A stretch of DNA of 64,000 nt from Gemmatimonadota bacterium. GTDB lineage: Bacteria > 4572-55 > J002. The DNA is taken from positions 1-64,000 of the forward strand of contig RFFQ01000146.1 of assembly GCA_003697105.1 (NCBI GenBank), given 5' to 3'. The notes beneath the pieces are model-generated. The model made no database searches and had not been told where the DNA came from. It saw nothing but the letters and a program-made list of their open reading frames with translations. Shown here piece by piece: positions 39,501 through 48,930 of the stretch. Within the stretch, counting starts at the first letter, position 1, and the number at the start of each line of letters is the position of its first letter. The position numbers and the translations under genes are program-made.

Positions 39501-42500
39501 GTGGATGGCATTGATACCTTATTTAGCTCTAGAAAAGCGAAACGTATGACCACCTATAACCCGTACCTTTCTGAGGCTGTTGACACGCCTTCTTTTTTTT
39601 ATGGGCGCTCGGAAACAATTCGTTTTATACTCAACCAACTGCAAGAACCTCAGGCTCACCCGATCATCTTGTTTGGACAGCGGAAAGCGGGTAAAACCGC
39701 CGTTTTTCGCCATCTACTGCACCTCAAACCGGAGGGGTTTGTGTGGGTCTATTTTGATTTGCAAGGGTATGTACATGCGCCGTTAGCGGAAACCCTGTTC
39801 CATTTGGCAGAAGCCATTGCGCACCAACTGGATATTGCCATTCCCACCAAAAAAACCTTTTTGAAAGATGACCATTTCTTTGAAACCAAATTTCTGAATC
39901 AAATTCGGAGTGCACTCAAAGACCGTCACCCGGATCAGCCTCCGGCAATGGTGTTGTTGCTGGATGAATTTCATCTACCGCGCGGAGCAGATGTTGCCCG
40001 CGACGACACTATTGTGACCTTTTTTCCCTTCCTCTACCAGTTATTACAAAAGGATGCACCGCTACGGCTGGTGCTCACTTTTGGACCGGAATTAGCCATT
40101 TCCTACCGGAACAATCCACAGGCATATCAATTATTGACCCAAATTTTATCATCTCCACTGCTCCACGAGGGCGTGTCACATCATGTTACCTCTCTTTCCG
40201 TTGAAGACGCCCTAAAACTGATCAAAGAACCGGTTGGAAATCAATTGGTGTACAACCCGGAAGCCCTAGACCGCATTTTGAGCCTTGCTAGTACGTGTCC
40301 CTTTTTGATCCGCCAACTCTGCGGTCTTATCTATGAGAAAAAACAACCGGCTGACTCCGAACCGGTGGCGATCTATTCCACAGATGTGGAAGCGGTGAAA
40401 ACCGAATTTATCCGCCGCTTGCACTCCCATTTTGATGCCCTCTGGGACGATCTGCCCCTCGTGCAAAAAGTGATTTTCTGGCTTATTGCCAAACACCGGG
40501 ATTCTCAGGGTGCCGTTCCCCGGCAGAAATTGGTTTCTCTATTGGAACGCCAGCATATCAAATTGCCCAAAGGTTTATTCCAAAACCACGAGTTAGTAGC
40601 AGAAGAGAACCATGTTGTCCGGTTTCGCATCGGCGGTTTTGGGGATTGGCTGGTGGATCAGGATGTCGAAAATGATTTGATGATCGATTTTGGGCATGCC
40701 GAGAACTCCAACAAAGATGGGAGTAGTGCCCATTTTGCCGGTGAATTTGAACGGGCGCTGGAGTATTACCGGGAGGCGGTGGCTATCAATCCTTACCACC
40801 TAGATGCCCAGCTTGGTATCGCCGAAGTCCTGAGCCAATTGGGACGCACCGAAGAAAGCATTGAGGAGTACGAAAAAGCGTACCAATTAGACCCGTTTTT
40901 TGTGGCAGATGATCTGGTCAATGCCCGCTTAAAGTATGCCGGAGAATTGGAACAAGCCGGCGATAAAAATGGCGCCATTCTGCAATACAGCCGTATCTTG
41001 GAAATCTCACCCAACCATATGCGAGCCCAAGAGCTGTGGGCGGAGTTGGTACTGGAAAAAGGACAAAACTTGTGTGAACAGGAAAATTGGGACGACGCGA
41101 TCTATTGGTACCAGCAACTCTTGAACGTGGCACCAGCCTTGACCGTGGCACGATGTGCCCTCGCCGAAGTATATCTGCGGAAGGGAGAGTACGAAGCGGC
41201 GGTGAATGAATATGAAAAAGCCCACAATATCGACCGCAGTGAATCTGTGGCACACGGTTTGGCAAAGGCACGCCTCAAATGGGGTGAAGAACTCAAAGAA
41301 GAGGGGATGACCCCAGAAGCAATTGCCAATTATAAGCGAGTTCTTCTCACCGAACCGGATGAGGAAACCCGGGAAACGACCATCGCCAATTTGGTTAAAT
41401 TGATGCTCCGCCGGGCGGATCAAAGTGCTCAAGCCGGTGACCTGTTAAAAGCTCGGGAGGAATATCGCCGCGTGATCGAGATGGACGGTAATTGCTTAGA
41501 AGCCATGATCAAAGAAGCCGGTGTTGTCTATGCCATGGGTGATTATGACGAAGCGATTCGCCTGTTTGAAGCCGCCTGTGAAATCAATGAGGACATCGCT
41601 AAACCCGCCATGATTGCCACTCAACTCAATTATGCCGATCGATTAGCCACAAATGGCGCTTGGGACACCGCCATGGAGGTGTGCGACACCGTTCTTGCGC
41701 TCGACCCGGAAAATGTGTTGGCACAGGATAAACGCCGGCAATTTGAAGACCGCCGGAATCAGACTCCACCGGTGGCAGATGCCGGCACCACTGGTGAACC
41801 GGTTTCGACCGCTGATCCAGACCCCGTTACCGCGGATTCCGAGCAGGATACTGTTGACCTCGACCGGGAATACCAGCAGGCGATGGCATATCTGGAAAAT
41901 AAACAGTGGGATGAGGCGTTGGAATCCCTCAATCATATTTTTGAACAGGACCCAGACTACCGGGATGCGGATCAAACCCCGATACCGGTCTGGATTAGCC
42001 GTGCCTTTTTGGCCCGTGTCGGGCTTGCCGAAGACCTCCTGCCCCAACGCATACAGCAGTTGGAAGCGGAACTTGCTGCCCTAAAAGACGCTCATGCGGT
42101 GGAATTAGAAACCTTGCGCACGGCGGAAACTGAGGCAAGTTGGCAGTTAGAGTCGCTGGAAACCGAACGAGACCAGTTGCAGATAGAACTGAAAACCGTC
42201 CAGCGCCAATTAGCGGATGCCGAGGCAAAAGTCAAACAGATGGAGGCAGAAAACCTGATCCGGAATGCAGAAGTGGCTGCCCATTCACAAGACCTTTCGG
42301 TACACGTCACATCTGCCGACCAAACTATCGATGAAATGAACGACTTGATCGCGCAACTGAATTTAGAAAAACAAGCCCTTAAACATGAAGTGGCGCAGTT
42401 GCGAGACCAATTACTGGAACAAGCCGATCTGTTTGACCACTCGGAGGATACTCCCCAAGAGACCCTCTTGGCAGAGACGGAACAACTCCAGCACGAAAAC

Positions 42501-45443
42501 GACCAACTCCGTAAAACGAACGAGATGCTTGCCGCCCAACTCCAACGCTTACAAGAGGAAATAGAAGCCTCCGCCCCACCGGCTGAAACCGGAGCACCTG
42601 CGGCGGATCGCATTGCGGAACTTGAAGCCCAGCTTGCCACGCTAAAAACAGAACGTAATGAGTTACAAACCGTACTGGATCAGGTACAGTCCGATGCGGC
42701 GGAGCTTAAACAGGAATTCACAAGCCTACGCGAACAGCACCAGCATGACGCCGAGACCGTTAAAGCGCTGGAACAAGCAAATCGACAACTCCAAGAAGAA
42801 ATCGTTGCCTTGGAACAGGATGCGATTGACCCGCAGGAATTGAAACAAGCGGAAGAAACCATTGCCCAATTGACCCGTGAACGAGATCAATTGCAACTGG
42901 ATTTGCAGGTCGCAAATGAAAAACTGAAAACCTTACAAAATTCGATCCAAAATACGCCGGATCGATCCGCTGAAATTAGGGCATTGGAAAACGAAATTGA
43001 CATCCTCACAGAACGTTTAGAACACGCCACCGGTAAGGAAAACAAGCTGATCCAGAAAAACGTCAAGATGATGGACATCAACACCCGGTTGCTCAAACAG
43101 ATTTCCGAATTGCAGACCGAAGTAGAGAATGCCCAATCCCGGCTAAATGAAACAACTCAGCGTTATGAAAAGACCGAAATTCCCGCCTACAGGCTCAAAC
43201 TTGAAAATCTGAAACGGGAGTTGGAACAGCAGACGGCGGATTATGACCAATTACACGCTGAAGTGGAGCATCTTCGGGCAGAAAATCAGCAATTACACGA
43301 TCAGATTGCGCAACTGGAAGACCGAACCTCTGAACTCGACCTCAACCTGAAAAGTTATGAAACAGACCAACTGCGACCGTTGGAACAGGAGGCGAATACA
43401 CTCCGCCAACAATTGCACGAACGGGATCAGCAGATAAATGAACTCCAGAAAACCATTACCCGCTTGGAAACTCAATTGGACAACTTGAAGGCGGATTTGG
43501 CAGAGCAACAACGTCGCTATGAGGAAGTTGAAATCCCAAAACGAGAAGATGCCATCCGGGCATTGGAAGCCCAACAGCAAGAACAGACGGCGGCTCAGAC
43601 TGCACTGGAGGAACAACTCCAACGCACACAAGCCGAGCTAGATGACGCACGCCAACAATGGCGAGATATTGAGCACGATTATAAAACACTTCAAACGACG
43701 AACCAAGACCTCCAGCACCGAGTTGAAGACCTGCAACACCAATTGGAGACCATTCAACACGAACGAGACCAACTCCAACAAGAAATCACCGGTTTGCAGC
43801 AGAAATTAGAAGCAGAACAATTCCGACATCAGGAAGAACGAAAGTCGTTAAAAAGCGAAATTGAAACGTTAGCCACGGAAGCCGAACAGTACGCCCTCCA
43901 GACGGATGAACTGCGACAATTGCTCACCCAGCAACAAGCCACCGCCGAGAAACTGCGGGCAGAATATGACCACTTAGAAGAGCAATACGAACAGGTGCGC
44001 CTGCCAGAGCTAAACGAAAAAATTCAGACATTGCAAGAGAACGTCACTCATCTGGAAGCGCGACAGGTAGAACTGGAAAATCTGCTGGATAAAGCCGAAC
44101 GCGATTTAGCCTACCGTCAGGAACGGCTGAACCAATTACAGCAACGATATGATACGGAAACGGCATCCTTGCGGCGACAAATTGAGAACCTCTCCCAAGC
44201 GCTCGAGGCAAAATCCGACAATGAACAAAATCTATTGGAAAACAACACGGCGCTGACGCGTGCCAATACGGATTTGTTGCGACAGTTGTCGCAGTTAAAA
44301 GATGAACTGAATGAGGCTCAAAGACAACAAGCCCAATTTGAACAGATCGAACGCCTCCAGTTACAAAATGAAATCGATAAACTCAAGCGAACCTTAGCCA
44401 CCGAGGAACACCAGCGAGAACACTTGGAAAGCGAACTGGAAACGGCGACGCAGGCGCTGGAAGATGCGCATCAACGGGCAATAACTCTACAACAGGATTA
44501 TGAAGAAAATGTGATTGCCCCCCTCCAACAAGAGGTGGATGACTTGCGCCGGACCGTGAATGAAGCTAAAACACATGAAGAGATTTTACAACGCCGGTTG
44601 CGTGAAATGGAGCAGGAAAATCATCAATTGGTACGTGATCTGGAAGCATTGCGCGAAGAATATCAAACCGAACGCTTGCCCCAATTAGAGCGACAACTCA
44701 AAGACCAACAGGAAGAAACGGCGGCTAAAGCCAACCGCATTCGTGAACTGGAGACCCAACTCCACATTAAGGACCAAGAGATGGCGGCGTTGCGGACAGA
44801 ACTTCAGCAGATGCAAACACACTATGAACAGGAACGCTTGGCTCCGTTAGAGCAGCGTCTGGCACAACTGGAAACGCAACTGTTTGAAGCCGAAGGTAAC
44901 CTCAGTGATGCCCGGGCACATGCCACCTCCCTGCAAGACCAAATTGATGATTTACAGCAACAGTTGGAAGAACAACAAATTCGGTATGAAGTTCAGCAGA
45001 TTAAGCCGCTGCAACACCAGATCGACCTTCTTCAACAAAAAGTAACCGCCGCGGAACGTACCGAAAATCAATTGAAGGCAAAAGCGGAAGATGCTGAATC
45101 CGCCCACCAGTATGCGTTGCAACAGATTGAAGTTTTGCAGGATGAAATCGATCTCCTGCGGGAAAAAGCCGATCACGTTCGCCAACAGTACGAACACGAG
45201 CGCATTCCCGCCTTGCAACGAAAGATCGAGCGCCTCACCCAATCCAACCATGAAAAAAGTGAAAATATTGAACGGCTGAACCGGCTTCTTGCCGAAAAAT
45301 TGGAAGAAGAAGAAGAATTGCTCCGCCACAATACGGAAATGAGTGATAGCAATACCCGTTTGTTAAAGAAAATCAATGAGTTGCAGCGAGAAATTGTCTC
45401 ATTACGCCAACCGTTACCCAACGCTGATACGGAAGAGTCATGA
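39501..45443 (+). CDS. Giant STAND-like AAA ATPase + TPR + coiled-coil repeat protein
   Basis: FYGRSE, ILFGQRKAGKTAVF (Walker A), VLLLDEFH (Walker B), TPR units from about aa 415, then more than 1,100 aa of coiled coil. Alternative start MTTYNPY at 39546. Confidence 0.88.
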   Translation: MDGIDTLFSSRKAKRMTTYNPYLSEAVDTPSFFYGRSETIRFILNQLQEPQAHPIILFGQRKAGKTAVFRHLLHLKPEGFVWVYFDLQGYVHAPLAETLFHLAEAIAHQLDIAIPTKKTFLKDDHFFETKFLNQIRSALKDRHPDQPPAMVLLLDEFHLPRGADVARDDTIVTFFPFLYQLLQKDAPLRLVLTFGPELAISYRNNPQAYQLLTQILSSPLLHEGVSHHVTSLSVEDALKLIKEPVGNQLVYNPEALDRILSLASTCPFLIRQLCGLIYEKKQPADSEPVAIYSTDVEAVKTEFIRRLHSHFDALWDDLPLVQKVIFWLIAKHRDSQGAVPRQKLVSLLERQHIKLPKGLFQNHELVAEENHVVRFRIGGFGDWLVDQDVENDLMIDFGHAENSNKDGSSAHFAGEFERALEYYREAVAINPYHLDAQLGIAEVLSQLGRTEESIEEYEKAYQLDPFFVADDLVNARLKYAGELEQAGDKNGAILQYSRILEISPNHMRAQELWAELVLEKGQNLCEQENWDDAIYWYQQLLNVAPALTVARCALAEVYLRKGEYEAAVNEYEKAHNIDRSESVAHGLAKARLKWGEELKEEGMTPEAIANYKRVLLTEPDEETRETTIANLVKLMLRRADQSAQAGDLLKAREEYRRVIEMDGNCLEAMIKEAGVVYAMGDYDEAIRLFEAACEINEDIAKPAMIATQLNYADRLATNGAWDTAMEVCDTVLALDPENVLAQDKRRQFEDRRNQTPPVADAGTTGEPVSTADPDPVTADSEQDTVDLDREYQQAMAYLENKQWDEALESLNHIFEQDPDYRDADQTPIPVWISRAFLARVGLAEDLLPQRIQQLEAELAALKDAHAVELETLRTAETEASWQLESLETERDQLQIELKTVQRQLADAEAKVKQMEAENLIRNAEVAAHSQDLSVHVTSADQTIDEMNDLIAQLNLEKQALKHEVAQLRDQLLEQADLFDHSEDTPQETLLAETEQLQHENDQLRKTNEMLAAQLQRLQEEIEASAPPAETGAPAADRIAELEAQLATLKTERNELQTVLDQVQSDAAELKQEFTSLREQHQHDAETVKALEQANRQLQEEIVALEQDAIDPQELKQAEETIAQLTRERDQLQLDLQVANEKLKTLQNSIQNTPDRSAEIRALENEIDILTERLEHATGKENKLIQKNVKMMDINTRLLKQISELQTEVENAQSRLNETTQRYEKTEIPAYRLKLENLKRELEQQTADYDQLHAEVEHLRAENQQLHDQIAQLEDRTSELDLNLKSYETDQLRPLEQEANTLRQQLHERDQQINELQKTITRLETQLDNLKADLAEQQRRYEEVEIPKREDAIRALEAQQQEQTAAQTALEEQLQRTQAELDDARQQWRDIEHDYKTLQTTNQDLQHRVEDLQHQLETIQHERDQLQQEITGLQQKLEAEQFRHQEERKSLKSEIETLATEAEQYALQTDELRQLLTQQQATAEKLRAEYDHLEEQYEQVRLPELNEKIQTLQENVTHLEARQVELENLLDKAERDLAYRQERLNQLQQRYDTETASLRRQIENLSQALEAKSDNEQNLLENNTALTRANTDLLRQLSQLKDELNEAQRQQAQFEQIERLQLQNEIDKLKRTLATEEHQREHLESELETATQALEDAHQRAITLQQDYEENVIAPLQQEVDDLRRTVNEAKTHEEILQRRLREMEQENHQLVRDLEALREEYQTERLPQLERQLKDQQEETAAKANRIRELETQLHIKDQEMAALRTELQQMQTHYEQERLAPLEQRLAQLETQLFEAEGNLSDARAHATSLQDQIDDLQQQLEEQQIRYEVQQIKPLQHQIDLLQQKVTAAERTENQLKAKAEDAESAHQYALQQIEVLQDEIDLLREKADHVRQQYEHERIPALQRKIERLTQSNHEKSENIERLNRLLAEKLEEEEELLRHNTEMSDSNTRLLKKINELQREIVSLRQPLPNADTEES
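43164..45209 (+). repeat. Tandem 54-residue (162 bp) coiled-coil protein repeat
   Basis: Anchor Y-E-x3-[IL]-[PAR]-x-L... recurs 13 times (two degenerate); counted intervals 64,54,54,48,54,54,63,54,54,54,54,68 aa, summing to the 675 aa measured from DNA coordinates. Confidence 0.85.
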
Positions 45444-48400
45444 TGGACAAAAACCGGTACGAACAGGAGATTGAGGATTTACGGCGCGAGATTGATAGCC
45501 TAAATCGTGTTTTGCGGGAAAAATCCGCCTACGAAGACCGTCTGCAAACCAAAAATAAACGGTTGATGGAACGCAACAACCAACTGTTTAAGCAGGTTGC
45601 CGAATTGCAAGGAGACGTCGCCCGTCTGCACCAGCAGGTGTTCGCGCTCAATAAATCACCGGAAAGCTACCAAACGGCGGTCTTGCAGGCTGAATTAGAC
45701 CAGTTGCAATCGGTGGTGAACGAGTTGCAATCTCGTGAAACATCGCTCCTCGCCGAGAATCAGCGCTTAAAAACGGATTTGAATCATTGGCGATCTGCCA
45801 CGGCGCAGGATTCGCATGAGACGGTGCGTAAAACGGCTGAAATAGAGCAACTCAAACGGGCACGGCAAGAGGCCGAAGAACGCCTTTCCCGCAAAACCGC
45901 CGAATTTCTGGAACTGAGCGAACGCATTGGAGAACTGGATCGCATCTACGAAAAAACCATTGCGGAAGTCAAACGGTTACGCGAACAATTGACCGCGACG
46001 AAAGCGGAAAATCAGGACAAAACAGCCCGGCTGGCAAAGCTCCATGCTGAACAAGAAGACTTACAAGCACAATTGGTATCCCAGCAGTCCCGTGCGGCGG
46101 AGATGCAGGCGCAGTTGGCAGAGACTCGCTCTAAATTGAATCTGGCAGAGAAAAATATCCAACAGTTGACCGAAACTCTGCAAAAATATGAGCATCACCA
46201 AATACCGGTATTGCGCTCCCAACTGGATGATCTGAACCGCCAAATATCTGAAAAAGATAAAGAAATAAATATCTTACGCAAAAAAAATGAAGCCTTGGGG
46301 TCGGCAACCTCCGGTGCGGAGGCCTCCGCGGATGATGATGACACACGCCACCGGGAACTTCAACAGGAGGTGGAGCGTCTCAACAACGTGATCTCCCAAA
46401 AAGAGCGGGAACTGGAAATTTTAGCGCAGGATAAGCAAAAACTGGTCGATCAACAACTTCATTTTCAGCAAAGTTTGCAAGCGGAACTTGCCGCGAAAAT
46501 TGAACTGGAATTTCAACAGCGTGAACTCAACACCAAACTGGCCGCCGCCCAGCAAGAAATCGAGACGTTAAGAGCAGAACTTGCCGCTCGACCCGAACTG
46601 GCTACTGGCACGGATGGGCTTGAAACCGACCTCCAAAACTTGCAGGCACTGCTGGAGGAGCGGGATGCGACCATCGCCTCATTGAATGCCCAACTTTCTG
46701 AGATGGCAGACCCACTCGTCGCGGCTAAAGCTGAAAGTTTGCAACAGGAGTTGGATACCGCCCGGCGAAAAATTTCCGATTTGCGCACGGAAAATTCGTC
46801 TTTACAGCAGCAGTTGAACGACTTGAAAACCGCATTGGAGCATCGTCACTCCATCGAAGCAGAGATTACCAGTCTATCTGCCACCATTGACCGGCTTAAC
46901 CAATCGTTGGAAGCATCTGCGGCGGAAAAAGCCGATTTGAAGCGTGCCTATGATTCTCTGCGGCACGAGTGGGCAACACTTTACGAGCGTTTAAACCAAC
47001 CCGAACCTGTGTCTTCCAAAAAGAAATATCCGGCGTTTTGGTTGTGGTCGGTCTTCTTTTTACTTCTGGCGGTGCTGTTGCTCTTTTTACCGGAAACCCT
47101 TGACCAAACCAAATCGGTGTTTCCCCTCTCCAACCCACCGGTTATAACCCGTTTGGGTGCTCCTGACTCGATGACCTCCAATGTCACCCCGGCACCTCCG
47201 GTTCCGAGTGCAGATTCAACAACGGTAATCGCGGAAATGCCGCCGGAAAGCTCATCTCCGGCAGCTATAACCCCCGGCATCACTCCGGCTTCTGATTCAA
47301 CAACGGTAATCGCGGAAATGCCGCCGGAAAGCTCATCTCCGGCAGCTATAACCCCGCCTGCATCCGCACCGGAATCTGGAACGGTGGGTGCTGAACCGGC
47401 GCCGGAAACCGCTCCCCGCATGACGGTAGAACCCGAAACGACACCGGTTGCCGGCACGCCCGCTTCCGCATCATCCCCGACGTTTACCTTACCGGCTACC
47501 GTTGATTTGAGTGTGGATGTCAGTGGTGGAGAAGCTCCCTTAAAAACCACGTTCCACGCCCCGTTGCCAGAACCCACACCGGATAATCTCAACTTTTTGT
47601 GGGATTTTGGGGATGGGGTAACCAGCCGTCAGGCATCCCCCACCCATACCTATGTCCAGCCGGGTATTTACACCACCCGTCTGAACTTGCAATACGGTCA
47701 GGATTCCAAAACGGTTGGACAAGTCACGATTCAAGTGGATGCCCCCCCGCCCCCGCCAATTGCAGAAGCCTCGCTCGGCGAAGGGGATGCTAACCAAGGA
47801 AAACTCAAAACTGCTCCGCTGGCAACCCCAACCCCTAAACCCCGGTTGCAAGTCTCTACTACCGAAGGACGCGCCCCATTGGAAGTCCGTTTTTCATTAA
47901 GCGGGCTTGAAGGGATGCCGCATCTCTCCTATTTGTGGGATTTTGGGGATGGCAGTACCAGCAGTACCCAAGCGAATCCAACCCATATCTACCAAATGGC
48001 AGGAAATTATCGGGCTGTGGGTGTTGTCAAGCAGGGGAATCAAATTGTGGCGGAAGTCTCGCAGACGATTCGCGTGGTGCCGGATCAGCGCAATGTACGG
48101 ATTCAACAGTTGCATGCCATAGAAGAGATGGTTTTGATTCCGGCTGGAAATTTCCACATGGGTGATTTTCGAGGTGAACCGGATGCACAACCGCAAATTA
48201 TTGTCTTCTTAGATACCTATTATATTGATAAATACGAAGTTACCAATGCCCAATATGCGGAGTTTCTGAATCGTATCAATTATACACCAACAGATGATAA
48301 ATTCATTGAAATTTCGCACCCGGATTGTAAAATTTACTACGACTCGGATCAGGGATTTAAAGTTGAACCGGGTTATGAGTATTATCCCGTGGTTTGTGTC

Positions 48401-48841
48401 AGTTGGTACGGGGCAGATGCGTATGCCAAGGCACTGAATAAGCGATTACCCACCGAAGCGGAGTGGGAAAAAGCGGCACGGGGCGAACAAGATGTGCGCA
48501 GTTACCCTTGGGGAAATCAGTGGATCCCCAATATTGCCAACACCCGGGAACTCTCTTTGGGCAGTGGACCAACCAAAGTGGGGCGATTTCCTGCCGGTGA
48601 AAGCCCTTACGGGGTGGTTGATCTCATCGGGAATGTCTCTGAATGGTGTGCCGATTGGTATCAAGAAGATTTTTATCAGCGGCATTCTGGTAAGAATCCG
48701 GCGGGTCCCGTTTCGGGTACGATGCGCGTTTATCGCGGCGGGTCTTACAGCGATCTGGGTGCGCATGCCCGCGTGTTTGATCGCGCCGCGGCAAGCCCAG
48801 ATGCCAAGCATCCAACCCGAGGGTTTCGCTGTGCCCGGTAG
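45440..48841 (+). CDS. Coiled-coil + transmembrane + Pro/Ser/Thr linker + 2 PKD + FGE/SUMF1-fold protein
   Basis: N-terminal coiled coil, TM FWLWSVFFLLLAVLLLFLP, two WDFGDG PKD domains, then MVLIPAGNFHMGD...RLPTEAEWEKAARG...GNVSEWCADWY...YRGGSY...RGFRCA. Confidence 0.9.
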   Translation: MMDKNRYEQEIEDLRREIDSLNRVLREKSAYEDRLQTKNKRLMERNNQLFKQVAELQGDVARLHQQVFALNKSPESYQTAVLQAELDQLQSVVNELQSRETSLLAENQRLKTDLNHWRSATAQDSHETVRKTAEIEQLKRARQEAEERLSRKTAEFLELSERIGELDRIYEKTIAEVKRLREQLTATKAENQDKTARLAKLHAEQEDLQAQLVSQQSRAAEMQAQLAETRSKLNLAEKNIQQLTETLQKYEHHQIPVLRSQLDDLNRQISEKDKEINILRKKNEALGSATSGAEASADDDDTRHRELQQEVERLNNVISQKERELEILAQDKQKLVDQQLHFQQSLQAELAAKIELEFQQRELNTKLAAAQQEIETLRAELAARPELATGTDGLETDLQNLQALLEERDATIASLNAQLSEMADPLVAAKAESLQQELDTARRKISDLRTENSSLQQQLNDLKTALEHRHSIEAEITSLSATIDRLNQSLEASAAEKADLKRAYDSLRHEWATLYERLNQPEPVSSKKKYPAFWLWSVFFLLLAVLLLFLPETLDQTKSVFPLSNPPVITRLGAPDSMTSNVTPAPPVPSADSTTVIAEMPPESSSPAAITPGITPASDSTTVIAEMPPESSSPAAITPPASAPESGTVGAEPAPETAPRMTVEPETTPVAGTPASASSPTFTLPATVDLSVDVSGGEAPLKTTFHAPLPEPTPDNLNFLWDFGDGVTSRQASPTHTYVQPGIYTTRLNLQYGQDSKTVGQVTIQVDAPPPPPIAEASLGEGDANQGKLKTAPLATPTPKPRLQVSTTEGRAPLEVRFSLSGLEGMPHLSYLWDFGDGSTSSTQANPTHIYQMAGNYRAVGVVKQGNQIVAEVSQTIRVVPDQRNVRIQQLHAIEEMVLIPAGNFHMGDFRGEPDAQPQIIVFLDTYYIDKYEVTNAQYAEFLNRINYTPTDDKFIEISHPDCKIYYDSDQGFKVEPGYEYYPVVCVSWYGADAYAKALNKRLPTEAEWEKAARGEQDVRSYPWGNQWIPNIANTRELSLGSGPTKVGRFPAGESPYGVVDLIGNVSEWCADWYQEDFYQRHSGKNPAGPVSGTMRVYRGGSYSDLGAHARVFDRAAASPDAKHPTRGFRCAR
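47213..47355 (+). repeat. Two exact 62-bp copies, 81-bp period, in the extracytoplasmic linker
   Basis: gattcaacaacggtaatcgcggaaatgccgccggaaagctcatctccggcagctataacccc at 47213-47274 and 47294-47355. Confidence 0.95.
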
Positions 48842-48930
48842 CCTTTCGTGATTTAGGGCGAACGGGGTTAGCTGGGTGCATCCATTCTTCCTTTTTTGTC
48901 TTCACTTCACCCGCTCGTTAAAGAGGTAGC

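Noticed and set aside
46981-47592. 203-aa minus-strand Gly/Val/Ser-rich ORF
   Set aside because: Antisense to the Pro/Ser/Thr linker; composition mirrors codon usage of the real gene.
48700-48841. Diversity-generating retroelement target (C-type-lectin/FGE C-terminus resembling a variable region)
   Set aside because: No reverse transcriptase ORF, template repeat or second copy of the C-terminal segment seen in the window.
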